The notes beneath the pieces were generated by a model. It was not told the origin of the DNA. It searched no databases and saw nothing but the letters and a program-made list of their open reading frames with translations. From NCBI GenBank assembly GCA_030615025.1, contig JAUXAB010000002.1, positions 1 through 64,000 on the forward strand: a stretch of DNA of 64,000 nt. The letters are read 5' to 3'. This DNA is from Phycisphaerae bacterium. GTDB taxonomy: Bacteria > Planctomycetota > Phycisphaerae > Sedimentisphaerales > Anaerobacaceae. This document shows, piece by piece, positions 35,131-43,718 of this stretch (the first letter of the stretch is position 1; the number at the start of each line of letters is the position of its first letter). Position numbers and translations under genes: made by a program.

Positions 35131-36057
35131 TCAACTTGCCTTTTTAGCATGAACAATCATTATATCTGACTGTTTAATAAGGGCAGCGACCCTTGTCCAA
35201 GGCGACACAACTTTTTTCAACAGCGGTGACCTTCTAATGCGATTACGGTGTTTGGGATTATAATTATCACCATGAAAGTAATATTGTAATGAACCTAAAA
35301 AGGTTTTTGAACTTTTATCGTATTTGATTTTTTGAATCGATAGTCCGCTCTTTTCCAACAACTTCGTAATTGTTTTAGCACTGTAAATGTAAAGATGCCT
35401 TGGGCAATCAAGAGCGTACCACTTATCTTTGAAGATTTTTGAGTTTAAACTATTGAAATTAGGAGTAATTATTACCAAGTCCCCCCCCTGCTTTAGCAGG
35501 CGAAATAATTTTAGCAGGACTTCTGAGGGATTATTTACATGCTCCAAATATGACCGGGCAGTTATAACATCAAAATAGTTGTCGGGGAAGGGGACTTCTG
35601 TAAGCATGCCGGTAAATATCTCCAAGTCATAATTTTCTTTTGCTGTTCTCGCAGCAACTTCCGAGATGTCAACTCCATAGACTTGGCAACCTGTAGCTAT
35701 TCTGATTTCATTTAGAAACTTGCCGCTTCCACAGCCAACATCCAAAAGTCGACTCTCCGTTGTTAAGCTGCAGAATACACACACGGCAAATGGATTTTTT
35801 TTAAATTTGGTTCTTAGAGGACGTTCACGTGGGTGCTTTTTTTCTCGTTTAATCTGATGTGGCCCATAATCGTCAGGGTAAAATTTGCATATATCATCAG
35901 GCAAAATTTGAGGGTTCATATAGACAAGACCGCATGTTTTACACCTGACGTAGGAAAAAGTTCCTTCGAATCCATGCAGACGGTCTCTTGCGTTAAAAAG
36001 GGATTCGTATTCAGTGCTTTCACATAGGTCACACGGAATCTGCTTTGTTTTTATCAC
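35131..36057 (-). CDS. Class I SAM methyltransferase with N-terminal Cys cluster
   Basis: A 308-residue protein. The N-terminus has a zinc-ribbon pattern (IPCDLCES, then YVRCKTCGLVYMNP), as in C-methyltransferases of sugar pathways. SAM motif I is LLDVGCGSGKFLNEI, followed by VYGVDISEVA and ITPNF. A GTG at 36057 with a perfect AGGAGG 6 bp upstream sets the start, although an ATG at 36117 is in frame and overlaps the next gene. It is the last gene of the minus-strand cluster. Likely methylates a sugar of the surface glycan; the target is unknown. Confidence 0.85.
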   Translation of the reverse strand: MIKTKQIPCDLCESTEYESLFNARDRLHGFEGTFSYVRCKTCGLVYMNPQILPDDICKFYPDDYGPHQIKREKKHPRERPLRTKFKKNPFAVCVFCSLTTESRLLDVGCGSGKFLNEIRIATGCQVYGVDISEVAARTAKENYDLEIFTGMLTEVPFPDNYFDVITARSYLEHVNNPSEVLLKLFRLLKQGGDLVIITPNFNSLNSKIFKDKWYALDCPRHLYIYSAKTITKLLEKSGLSIQKIKYDKSSKTFLGSLQYYFHGDNYNPKHRNRIRRSPLLKKVVSPWTRVAALIKQSDIMIVHAKKAS

Positions 36058-36092
36058 TTTTTGCCTCCTTTGTTTCCGCTCTGCTATTATTT

Positions 36093-37088
36093 TCACAATG
36101 CAGTGGCCTGCAAGCATTTGCCAATCAGATTGACAAGCTGCTTTCCGAGTACTTTCAAATCAAATCGCTGAACATCTGCCCTTCCCGCCTGGCCCATCTG
36201 ATTTCTTAATTGAGAATCACTTACCAGCCGAGATATTTTATCAACCCAATAGGCGCAATCACCCGCAAGAAAGCCATTGCTGCCTTCTCGAACATACTCG
36301 GTGTTTGCACCAACAGGGCTTGCAACGACTGGTAAGCCAGCGGCTGCATATTGCAGGATTTTGAAGCCGCACTTGCCTTTCGTAAAACGATTATCGGGCA
36401 GCGGCGCAAGCCCAATATCACTTGTCGCCAGATCAATGGCTTGTTTATGCTCAGACCACAGGCATTTTTCCACCTCCATATTCTGCAGATCAAAGAAGTC
36501 GTCGCAGACTATTCTCAAAACGACATTGTCAAAACGAGAGCCAATTTCCTCAAGGGCAGGTTTGATTTGCGCGAGGTAGGGTAATGTACTTTCGCTGCCT
36601 ATCCAGACGAGCCGAGTTTTATCGTTGCTTTCCGGATGGGCTTTTAGCTTGTAAGCGTGGGTGTCCAAACCGGTGGGAAGCACCTCAACTTTGGGATTGT
36701 ATTTTCTTGCATGTTCAGCAAGGTATGGATTGGCTGCTATAACCATATCAGCCAGTTTAACCGTTCTTTGAAAAGACTTCTGCCGCTTACGGCTTGGCCT
36801 GTCCGGATGCTTATCAGAGTACATTATCGCATCATCGAAATCGTAGATGACTTTTTTAGCGTAGCGGCGTAGCCAGAAAGCGTCAAAGGAATTCAGCCGT
36901 TTCTTATGCAGGAAGACAGCCTCAAAATCTCTGCTTCGTTTTAATAGTTTCCGCCTGGCCAAAGAACCGGACGGGAAGCGGGCAACCTCACATTCGATGC
37001 CATTATCGCGCAAAACCTCAAGATAAACTGCTATTCGCTGTCTGAAGCTGGCCCGAGTGGGATTGTTGGTCAAAACAAGGATGTTCAT
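36093..37088 (-). CDS. Glycosyltransferase, GT4-like
   Basis: A 331-residue GT-B glycosyltransferase. MNILVLTNNPTRASFRQRI and YDFDDAIMYSDKHPDRP are in the acceptor half. RLVWIGSESTLPYLAQIKPAL and LPDNRFTKGKCGFKILQYAAAGLPVVASPVGANTEYV are in the donor half; the FKILQYAAAGLPVVASPVG stretch is the GT4 donor-binding signature. It lies between the methyltransferase and the CgeB-like gene in the converging cluster. Sugar and linkage unknown. Confidence 0.85.
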   Translation of the reverse strand: MNILVLTNNPTRASFRQRIAVYLEVLRDNGIECEVARFPSGSLARRKLLKRSRDFEAVFLHKKRLNSFDAFWLRRYAKKVIYDFDDAIMYSDKHPDRPSRKRQKSFQRTVKLADMVIAANPYLAEHARKYNPKVEVLPTGLDTHAYKLKAHPESNDKTRLVWIGSESTLPYLAQIKPALEEIGSRFDNVVLRIVCDDFFDLQNMEVEKCLWSEHKQAIDLATSDIGLAPLPDNRFTKGKCGFKILQYAAAGLPVVASPVGANTEYVREGSNGFLAGDCAYWVDKISRLVSDSQLRNQMGQAGRADVQRFDLKVLGKQLVNLIGKCLQATAL

Positions 37089-37128
37089 TTTGCGGCGCTT
37101 TTCGTCTCAAAAGAACCTGGGAAAACAG

Positions 37129-38169
37129 CTATAAGGTTTCTGTCCAGGGGGCATTATAAGTTCCTGTTTCGATTAGGTCGAGTGTATATTTTGCAATTTT
37201 TTCACAGTTAAATTCAGCGTGAGTGCGCTGCATTCCTGCATTTGCAATTTTGATTCTTTCGTCTCCGTGATTGAGGTACCAGTTTGCCAAATCAAAGAAC
37301 TCTTCTGCTGTGTCAAAACATCTCAAATGTACACCGTCCCTGAAGAGCAGGTCTGAACCCGGTACTCGTTTAGCCAGGACACAAGTGCCACAAGCAAGAT
37401 AATTTATCAAACGGTTAGAATGACAGAATTTGATGTCATTAGCTGCGTTTATACTTAGTCCTATGCGGGCCCCACTGATTGCGTATAAATAGTCAATACC
37501 TTCTACTTTTGGCCGGCCAAAGCAACCATAAAGGGCACAATTCTTCATGCCGGCAAGCCTGGTGAGCAGGTTATATCTTAAATCTTCTGTCGGATAGCGT
37601 TTATGCTTGTACCTGGTCTGCCCGGTGAATAAAATGTCACTTTTCCATTTATCGCCAACCTCGTAGCGATATTCTATATCAGGGTCACATATGTTTGGCA
37701 TAAATGCGCAGTGAACACCGGCATCCTTATATGTATCAAGTCCTTTACCTTCATAAGGAGTTACTACCAAGTCGAGTTCTGCGGCGGCTCCCACTCGATA
37801 CCTGTGGTGCTCAGGCCACAAATCCCCGTCGCTACCGATAAAAAATGCATTAGGGGCAGCCTGTCGCATTAGCAGAACGGTTTCGGCATCCAGATAATTA
37901 GGAAAATCGATATTGACAATGTCGGGGTTGTAATTCTTTATTTGTTTGACCAACAGCTTGTTTACTATGTATGATTGGCATAATCTCCTGGCCCACTTTC
38001 TTGTCATGATAAAGCCAGCTTGACGAAAGGCACCTCTATAGTCGAAAACCTGCGTATCATGACCGAGTCTTATAAAGCCCTTAACTTGTCTGCGAAGCCC
38101 GGGGAGTAAGAGTTTATCGGTAAAGTCTTTTGTATCAGCAACAAAAAAGATGCGTTTAGCTTTTGACAT
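37129..38169 (-). CDS. Glycosyltransferase, CgeB-like
   Basis: A 346-residue GT-B-type protein. RIFFVADTKDFTDKLLLPGL opens it; NPDIVNIDFPNYLD and FIGSDGDLWPEHHRY follow. The C-terminal half has FTGQTRYKHKRYP and KFCHSNRLINYLACGTCVLAKRVPGSDLLF, as in CgeB/DUF3880-type glycosyltransferases with the GCG/ACGTC loop. I start at the ATG at 38169; a TTG at 38175 would add two residues. It is 13 bp after the aminotransferase stop. Acceptor unknown. Confidence 0.82.
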   Translation of the reverse strand: MSKAKRIFFVADTKDFTDKLLLPGLRRQVKGFIRLGHDTQVFDYRGAFRQAGFIMTRKWARRLCQSYIVNKLLVKQIKNYNPDIVNIDFPNYLDAETVLLMRQAAPNAFFIGSDGDLWPEHHRYRVGAAAELDLVVTPYEGKGLDTYKDAGVHCAFMPNICDPDIEYRYEVGDKWKSDILFTGQTRYKHKRYPTEDLRYNLLTRLAGMKNCALYGCFGRPKVEGIDYLYAISGARIGLSINAANDIKFCHSNRLINYLACGTCVLAKRVPGSDLLFRDGVHLRCFDTAEEFFDLANWYLNHGDERIKIANAGMQRTHAEFNCEKIAKYTLDLIETGTYNAPWTETL

Positions 38170-38181
38170 GGTCAATGAAAG

Positions 38182-39429
38182 TTATAAATTGGGTCGGTGC
38201 GCCGTTTTCTTCTCATATTTTCGAGGCGGTTTCTTTATCTCCTGAATCCTCGTGCACCAATAGCGGTCATATTCTACGACTGCGTTGATAACGTGTGCTA
38301 AATCTCTGTCTGTCAGCCACCACCCCACCGGTATCGAGACCTGCTCAGAGGTAAATTCATCGACCCCCGGCAACTCGCCCCTGAAATCTTTGAACATAGT
38401 ATGAGCATCATTTCTCGCATGAACCTGGGAGACAGTAACGCCTGCTTTTTTCATATGTTCCATAAATTTTTGGCGGTTTTTGACTCTTAGAGTATGGAGC
38501 CAATGGACGCTGGAACGGTCATCTTTGTACTTCAGAGGCCGCACAGCTTTGAGATTTTTGAAAGCTTCGTTATACCGCGCGGCGTTAGCCTGATATTTTT
38601 CGATAGTTTTGCCTACGTACTTGAGCTGTTCAAGTCCAATTATCGCCGTCACGTCGTTCATATGGAACTTGTAGCCGTATTCAACGATATCCTCTTCGCA
38701 GCGCAGGTCCTTGCGTTTGGATTTGCGGTCGATGCCATACCATCTGAGCAACCTGCCTCGTTCACGGTCGGCCCTGGATTTACAAACCAAGGCGCCACCA
38801 TCCACAGTTGTCATCTCCTTAATCGCCTGAAAAGAAAAACACGCGAAGTCAGAGTGTGAACCGATTGGTTTGTCGTGATAGGTTGAGCCAAAGGCGTGAC
38901 AAGCATCTTCAATCAGCTTTATCCCGTGCTCGGTCGCGATGGCGTTCAATTCATCGAGGTCGCAAGGATAACCGCCCCAGTGAACGCACATAATGGCCTT
39001 TGTTTTCGGCGTGATTTTTCTGGCGACGTCTTTGGGGTCGATGTTTCCGGTCCAGGGGTCAATGTCAGCCCAGACAATCCTGGCTCCCATCACAAGGATC
39101 GGTTCGTTTGTTGCTGTGCAGGTCATAGCGGTTGAGACAACCTCATCGCCGTAGCCTACATTTGCCAGTCTAAGCGCTAACTGCAGCGCTGCTGTGCCGT
39201 TATTCAGTGCCAGGACATTATCGTTGTTGAACCACGGCGCGAGCTGTCGCTCAAACTCCTCGACCCTCGGCCCTTCGCCTATATAGCCGCTCAACAGGAC
39301 CTTACTCAAAGGCTCAATGACACTTTCGGGTATAAAGACCTTGAAGAGGGGAATATCCTTTCCCCCGCCGGATAGTAATTTCTTTACTGATTCGTCAACG
39401 CTCTGCATAGATTTGGCAACACTTCGCAT
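38182..39429 (-). CDS. DegT/DnrJ/EryC1/StrS aminotransferase (second)
   Basis: A PLP sugar aminotransferase of 415 residues. LSGYIGEGPRVEEFERQL, ALNNGTAALQLALRLANVGYGDEVVSTAMTCTATN (read in parts), LIEDACHAFGSTYHDKPIGSHSDFACFSFQAIKEMTTVDGG (PLP Lys in AIKEMT) and GYKFHMNDVTAIIGLEQL are the family signature. AAGGAGG at 39437-39443 fixes the start at 39429 rather than the TTG at 39453. It differs strongly from the copy at 29446, so the glycan probably holds two distinct amino sugars, or a sugar with two amino groups. Confidence 0.88.
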   Translation of the reverse strand: MRSVAKSMQSVDESVKKLLSGGGKDIPLFKVFIPESVIEPLSKVLLSGYIGEGPRVEEFERQLAPWFNNDNVLALNNGTAALQLALRLANVGYGDEVVSTAMTCTATNEPILVMGARIVWADIDPWTGNIDPKDVARKITPKTKAIMCVHWGGYPCDLDELNAIATEHGIKLIEDACHAFGSTYHDKPIGSHSDFACFSFQAIKEMTTVDGGALVCKSRADRERGRLLRWYGIDRKSKRKDLRCEEDIVEYGYKFHMNDVTAIIGLEQLKYVGKTIEKYQANAARYNEAFKNLKAVRPLKYKDDRSSVHWLHTLRVKNRQKFMEHMKKAGVTVSQVHARNDAHTMFKDFRGELPGVDEFTSEQVSIPVGWWLTDRDLAHVINAVVEYDRYWCTRIQEIKKPPRKYEKKTAHRPNL

Positions 39430-39471
39430 ACTAACGGCCTCCTTGTCTGACAAAACTTGCTAAATTAGTTC

Positions 39472-40287
39472 TCAACTGTCCAGCGACTCATCCCTGAGTA
39501 TGTCCTGAATTATCTCCAGAGACAAAACTTTGTCAAGAATTCGATTGCATTTTCTTATCGCTTTTTTCCGCAGAGCAAATTCCTGTGGATTGACCACCTG
39601 GGTAGCGTGAGCAAGATGGTAGACATATTGGCCCATTATCGAGGGCGGCAGCTCAACGGTCTTATAGCCGTGGTCAACGAGCTCAAAGTAGAGTTTTTGG
39701 CCTGCGGTCAGACCTTCGTCCCTGCCCATCAGAAATGACAGATTCCCGCGGCGTAAGATGTCCGTTCGGTAAATACAACATATTGTTCGGTTGTGATAGC
39801 GGAATCTGCGCATGGCCTGCCGGTCTCGAAGGATTTTGCGTTTGAAGGCCTTGAAATCAGTTGCTTTTTTGAGCAGAACACGCCATCTCGGTGTCAATTC
39901 GATTTTGTCGGAACCAACACAGCTTACACTTTCATTGTCGCCGAAGTAGCCAATCAGCTCGTTGAGCCAGTTATCCTTCTTAACAAAGGTATCGGAGTGC
40001 ATCACAATGAAAAATTCGGTGCTGCACATCTGGAGACCAAGGTCGAGGGCCGTTGCCTCGGCATAGCTGCCGGTTAGCTCACTTCCGCCCTGCTGCTCAA
40101 TCAAGCGAATCCAGCTCAGGTCTTTGAGATACTCCAGGGATTCATCCCGTGAGTCGTTGTCAACAATGATAACCTCGTACGGATATTTAGTGAACCTGCG
40201 AATGCTGCGCAAACACAGTCTGGTGAAGTCTAAGGTTTTATAATTCGGTATACATATTGTTGCTTTGCCTTTGACCAGCTCTGACAT
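39472..40287 (-). CDS. Glycosyltransferase family 2
   Basis: A GT-A inverting glycosyltransferase of 271 residues. ATICIPNYKTLDFTRLCLRSIRRFT opens the nucleotide-binding fold, EVIIVDNDSRDESLEYL has the conserved Asp residues, and FFIVMHSDTFVKKDNWLNEL carries HSD in place of DxD. The C-terminal part is charged (RKIL, RRFRYHNR) and could be membrane-associated. It is 24 bp after the rfbB stop in the minus-strand operon. Likely a rhamnosyl or related transferase by context. Confidence 0.85.
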   Translation of the reverse strand: MSELVKGKATICIPNYKTLDFTRLCLRSIRRFTKYPYEVIIVDNDSRDESLEYLKDLSWIRLIEQQGGSELTGSYAEATALDLGLQMCSTEFFIVMHSDTFVKKDNWLNELIGYFGDNESVSCVGSDKIELTPRWRVLLKKATDFKAFKRKILRDRQAMRRFRYHNRTICCIYRTDILRRGNLSFLMGRDEGLTAGQKLYFELVDHGYKTVELPPSIMGQYVYHLAHATQVVNPQEFALRKKAIRKCNRILDKVLSLEIIQDILRDESLDS

Positions 40288-40311
40288 CGATTGGATTTCC
40301 TTGGCGTTTGC

Positions 40312-41370
40312 TTAGCGATTTCCGTACATCGATTCATAATACTTCTGGTACTCGCCGGAGACAACGTTGGCAAGCCATTTTTGATTTTGCACGTACCAGT
40401 CTATAGTTTTTTCAATGCCTTCCTCAAAGCTAACTGACGGGCGCCAGTTAAGCCCGCTGATTATCTTGCTTGCATCAATGGCGTATCGTCTATCGTGTCC
40501 AGGCCTATCGGTGACATACTTAATCAGTGATTTTGGTTTGCCCAGTCGCTTAAGTATCAGGTAAATAACTTCCAGATTTGTCTTTTCGTTACAGCCGCCG
40601 ATGTTATAAATCTCGCCGGGCGGCGCTTTTTGCAAGACCTGCCATATAGCTGTGCAATGGTCGTATACATATAGCCAATCCCGCACGTATAAGCCGTCAC
40701 CATAAACAGGTAATTCTTTATCATCGAGGGCATTGTTAGTCATTAGCGGGATTAACTTTTCGGGGAACTGGTATGGCCCGTAGTTGTTTGAACATCTGGT
40801 GATATTATATTTTACGCCCCAGGTATGCCCGAATGCCGCCACCAGCTGGTCTGCAGCAGCTTTACTGGCTGAATACGGCGAGTTGGGACTGAGCGGCGTT
40901 TCTTCGGTGAACTTACCCTGTGGGCCGAGCGCACCGTACACCTCATCTGTGGAAATTTGAATGAACCGCTCCAACTTTTTATCGCGGGCCACTTCCAGCA
41001 ACGTTAATGTGCCGGTGACATTGGTTTCGATAAAAATCTTCGGCTCGCTAATTGAACGGTCCACGTGGCTCTCGGCAGCGAAATTAATAATCGTATCTAT
41101 CCGGTACTGCTCGACGATTTTTTCTATCAGGGCTCCATCGCAAATGTCGCCTTTGATAAATTTATGGTTGGGGTTGTCCAGGAAGCCAGCCCCGTTAGAA
41201 GTCCCTTCGGGCGTCTCACTTCTAACGGGGCCAGCGAGATTTTCAAGATTGCCAGCGTAGGTTAGCTTATCGAGATTGACGATGAAACAATCCGGATGCT
41301 CCGAAAGCATCATCCGAACGAAATTGCTTCCTATAAATCCTGCACCGCCTGTGACCAAAAGCCTTCTCAT
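40312..41370 (-). CDS. rfbB: dTDP-glucose 4,6-dehydratase carrying an in-frame palindromic insert
   Basis: Second enzyme of dTDP-L-rhamnose synthesis, 352 residues. LLVTGGAGFIGSNFVRMM gives the NAD loop, DEVYG with SPYSASKAAADQLVAAF the catalytic YxxxK and DE, and RCSNNYGPYQFPEKLIPL the substrate site. Residues about 46-62 (AGPVRSETPEGTSNGAG) are extra: the usual text goes from NLENL straight to a DNP-type word and FIKGDI. Those residues are encoded by a 43-bp palindrome of the CCCCGTTAGAA family. The insert lies in a surface loop after the second strand, so the enzyme may still work. The rest is full-length. Confidence 0.93.
   Translation of the reverse strand: MRRLLVTGGAGFIGSNFVRMMLSEHPDCFIVNLDKLTYAGNLENLAGPVRSETPEGTSNGAGFLDNPNHKFIKGDICDGALIEKIVEQYRIDTIINFAAESHVDRSISEPKIFIETNVTGTLTLLEVARDKKLERFIQISTDEVYGALGPQGKFTEETPLSPNSPYSASKAAADQLVAAFGHTWGVKYNITRCSNNYGPYQFPEKLIPLMTNNALDDKELPVYGDGLYVRDWLYVYDHCTAIWQVLQKAPPGEIYNIGGCNEKTNLEVIYLILKRLGKPKSLIKYVTDRPGHDRRYAIDASKIISGLNWRPSVSFEEGIEKTIDWYVQNQKWLANVVSGEYQKYYESMYGNR
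41189..41231 (-). repeat. CCCCGTTAGAA palindromic element inserted inside rfbB
   Basis: A perfect 14-bp inverted repeat (GCCCCGTTAGAAGT at 41189-41202 and ACTTCTAACGGGGC at 41218-41231) around a 15-nt loop. The whole element lies in frame within rfbB and adds about 15 codons. The same word, with the same arms, is intergenic at 45920-45956. Confidence 0.9.
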
Positions 41371-41381
41371 AACTACCTTGT

Positions 41382-41457
41382 TTGGTTAAATGGTAACTGG
41401 TTAAATGGTTACCAATTACCAGTTACCAATTACCAGTTACCAATTACCAGTTACCAA
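41382..41457. repeat. TTACCAN heptamer array at the rfbD end/rfbB leader
   Basis: ATTACCA and GTTACCA alternate, six units on one side (41409-41456), preceded by TGGTTAAATGGTAAC-type units in the opposite sense. The array supplies the last codons and the stop of rfbD on the minus strand and sits directly 5' of the rfbB ribosome-binding site. The two senses could pair as a hairpin. Confidence 0.85.
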
Positions 41458-42294
41458 AAAGCGTTCCAACGGTACCTGCCAGGGCTCGATTGGCTCATCG
41501 AGCAAAGCCTTTATTTTGCTGCAATCGAAACGGCTGTTTAAGGGCCTTGCAGCGGCACTGACGAAATCGCTGGTTTTGCACGGCAACAGGTTAACATTCA
41601 TCGAAAGCTTGTCAAATATAAACTTTGCCATTTCGTAGCGGCTAACATAGCCGGCACTTGCAAAATGAAATATGCCCTCGGGCTTGCTTTGCAGCAGTTT
41701 GCAAATTACCTTGGCAACTTCGGTTGTAGCTGTTGGCGAACCTACCTGGTCGTTGACGACCTTTAAGGTTTTACCAGATTTTGCACGCCGGATTATTTTG
41801 GTTACAAAGTTATTGCCATGCGAACCATAAGTCCATTCGATGCGGATTAGGCAGTGCCTACAGCCGCTTTCACGCAGCAGTAGCTCCCCTGCCAGCTTGG
41901 TTTTGGCATATGTGTTTATAGGATTGGGAAGGTCGGTCTCAACGTAGGGTCTATTCAATCGGCCGTCAAAAACAAAATCGGTACTTATGTGCAGGACCCA
42001 TTTATCCGCATCTTTTGCGATAGCACCGAGCCGCCCTACTGCCTCAACGTTGACCTGATGTGCCAGCTCGGCTTCGCTCTCGGCGCCATCGACATTTGTA
42101 TAGGCTGCGCAGTTTACGATTGCGTCCGCAGCATCGACAGCTTGTTTTAGCTGTTGAGCGTTTCTTATGTCAAATTCCGGTAAATCGAATACCTTAACAC
42201 CGAAGCCCTGCCGCCGGCAGATACTGGTCAGGTCGGTGCCGAGCATTCCCTTGCCGCCGAGAATGGCAATCATGGTATCATTAATTGCCATCAT
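41437..42294 (-). CDS. rfbD: dTDP-4-dehydrorhamnose reductase
   Basis: The last step of dTDP-L-rhamnose synthesis, 285 residues. IAILGGKGMLGTDLTSICRR is the NADPH loop, NCAAYTNVDGAESEAELAHQVN the RmlD signature, STDFVFDG the catalytic Thr/Ser region, NTYAKTKLAGELLL the YxxxK, and VGSPTATTEVAKVI the C-terminal family word. The last residues (LVTGNW) are encoded by the TTACCAN repeat array, so the true end was probably rebuilt. The ATG overlaps the rfbC stop by 4 bp (ATGA). A start at 42273 is also possible. Confidence 0.92.
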   Translation of the reverse strand: MMAINDTMIAILGGKGMLGTDLTSICRRQGFGVKVFDLPEFDIRNAQQLKQAVDAADAIVNCAAYTNVDGAESEAELAHQVNVEAVGRLGAIAKDADKWVLHISTDFVFDGRLNRPYVETDLPNPINTYAKTKLAGELLLRESGCRHCLIRIEWTYGSHGNNFVTKIIRRAKSGKTLKVVNDQVGSPTATTEVAKVICKLLQSKPEGIFHFASAGYVSRYEMAKFIFDKLSMNVNLLPCKTSDFVSAAARPLNSRFDCSKIKALLDEPIEPWQVPLERFLVTGNW

Positions 42295-42851
42295 AGCCTC
42301 CGGAAATGCGGCAACTTGTCAGGTGGGAGGTCTTTAAGTCTGGGGTAGTTTGCATCTTTGTGCGATAAGACGGGGTCCTTTATCGGCCAGTCGATGTTAA
42401 GGTCGGGGTCATTGAAGATGATACCACTTTCAGTTGATGGATTATAGAAATCGGTGCACTTATATGAAAAAACTGCCGTCTCACTTGTAACACAATACCC
42501 ATGAGCAAAACCGGGCGGAATATACATCTGCCTGTGGTTCGCATCGGAAAGTACTTCACTGACCCAATGACCAAAAGTAGGAGAACCTGCGCGAATATCG
42601 ACAGCAACATCCACAACCTGGCCTGACAAAACCTGAACCAATTTACCTTGTGATTGAGGGTATTGAAAATGTAAGCCGCGTAAAACACCTTTCTTGGAAA
42701 ATGAGACATTGTCCTGCACAAAGGGGCCCTGGATACCGGCGTTCTCGTAACGCTTGCTGTTCCAAGTCTCTAAAAAGAATCCTCTCTCGTCAGAGAACAC
42801 ATCCGGCTCCAATACGAGTACTCCTGGCAGTTTCGTCCCTTTAGCATTCAT
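42291..42851 (-). CDS. rfbC: dTDP-4-dehydrorhamnose 3,5-epimerase
   Basis: A cupin-fold epimerase of 186 residues acting before RfbD. VLVLEPDVFSDERGFFLETW, FVQDNVSFSKKGVLRGLHFQ (the RGLH His), GKLVQVLSGQVVDVAVDIR, MYIPPGFAHGYCV and KCTDFYNPSTESGIIFNDPDL are the standard RmlC words in the usual order, with His and Tyr acid/base pairs intact. It is 33 bp after rfbA and overlaps rfbD by 4 bp. The length is normal. Confidence 0.95.
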   Translation of the reverse strand: MNAKGTKLPGVLVLEPDVFSDERGFFLETWNSKRYENAGIQGPFVQDNVSFSKKGVLRGLHFQYPQSQGKLVQVLSGQVVDVAVDIRAGSPTFGHWVSEVLSDANHRQMYIPPGFAHGYCVTSETAVFSYKCTDFYNPSTESGIIFNDPDLNIDWPIKDPVLSHKDANYPRLKDLPPDKLPHFRRL

Positions 42852-42884
42852 TTTATACAGATATCCCTACTAATATCCCTTCTG

Positions 42885-43610
42885 TCATTGCGGAGGTTCC
42901 TTTATAACCAACTCATTAGCTCTATCGAGTGATTCGAATGTTCCGGCATCCGTCCACCAGCCTTCGAGTATATCATAAGCCAACTGGCCTTTTGCAATAT
43001 AGGCATTGTTAACGTCGGTGATTTCAAGCTCCCCACGAGCCGATGGTTTGAGCGTTTGTATGATATCAAAGATCGAAGCGTCATAAAAATATATGCCGGT
43101 TATGGCATAATCTGTCTTCGGTTTTTTGGGTTTTTCTTCGATGCCAATAATCTTGCCGTTGGATACCTGTGCAACGCCGAAGCGCTGTGGGTTTGGCACC
43201 TGCTTGAGCAGTACCCTTGCGCCGGTTTTCCGGGAGATGAACTTATCGGCGTATTCTTTCAGATTGGCTTCAAAGATATTGTCACCAAGTATGACTACCA
43301 CGGGCTGTCCCTGTGCGAAATTTTCAGCGAGTGCCAAGGCCTGTGCAATTCCGCCTGCCTCATCCTGAACTTTGTATGTGAATCGGCAGCCGAACCCCTT
43401 TCCGGAGCCGAGCAGGCTAACTACATCGCCCATGTGCTCGACGCCGGTTACAATCAGGATTTCTTCGATGCCAATCGAGGTCAGTTTCTCAATCGGGTAA
43501 TAAATCATAGGTTTTTGCCCGATGGGAAGCAAATGCTTATTTGTGACCTTGGTCAACGGCATAAGCCGCGACCCTGTCCCGCCGGCAAGGATAACACCTC
43601 TTAAATCCAT
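42885..43610 (-). CDS. rfbA: Glucose-1-phosphate thymidylyltransferase, short form
   Basis: Makes dTDP-glucose from glucose-1-phosphate and dTTP, starting rhamnose synthesis. RGVILAGGTGSRLMPLTKVTNKHLLPI is the nucleotidyltransferase loop with the catalytic Arg and Lys. VVVILGDNIFEANL has the metal-binding Asp, GVAQVSNGKIIGIEEKPKKPKT is the EEKP region, and LEGWWTDAGTFESL closes the core. At 241 residues it is of the short class, lacking the last 45 residues of RmlA. GGAG fixes the start at 43610. The gene heads rfbA-rfbC-rfbD-rfbB and follows pheS, with a repeat array between. Confidence 0.9.
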   Translation of the reverse strand: MDLRGVILAGGTGSRLMPLTKVTNKHLLPIGQKPMIYYPIEKLTSIGIEEILIVTGVEHMGDVVSLLGSGKGFGCRFTYKVQDEAGGIAQALALAENFAQGQPVVVILGDNIFEANLKEYADKFISRKTGARVLLKQVPNPQRFGVAQVSNGKIIGIEEKPKKPKTDYAITGIYFYDASIFDIIQTLKPSARGELEITDVNNAYIAKGQLAYDILEGWWTDAGTFESLDRANELVIKEPPQ

Positions 43611-43625
43611 ATTCATCTCCTACGT

Positions 43626-43706
43626 TTGGTTAAATGGTAAATGGTAACTGGTTAAATGGTAACTGATTAAATGATTACCAATTACCAATCACCAATTACC
43701 AATTAC
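43626..43706. repeat. TTACCAN/TGGTAAN array between pheS and rfbA
   Basis: TTGGTTAAATGGTAAATGGT and further units run one way to about 43672, then ATTACCA-type units (ATTACCA, ATTACCA, ATCACCA, ATTACCA, ATTACC) run to 43706. The first 16 bases match the array at 41382. The ribosome-binding site of rfbA on the minus strand begins right at its edge. Confidence 0.85.
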
Positions 43707-43718
43707 CCGTCTATTTAC

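Noticed and set aside
36058-36117. Methyltransferase start at ATG 36117
   Set aside because: It would overlap the next gene by 25 bp, and a perfect AGGAGG points to the GTG at 36057.
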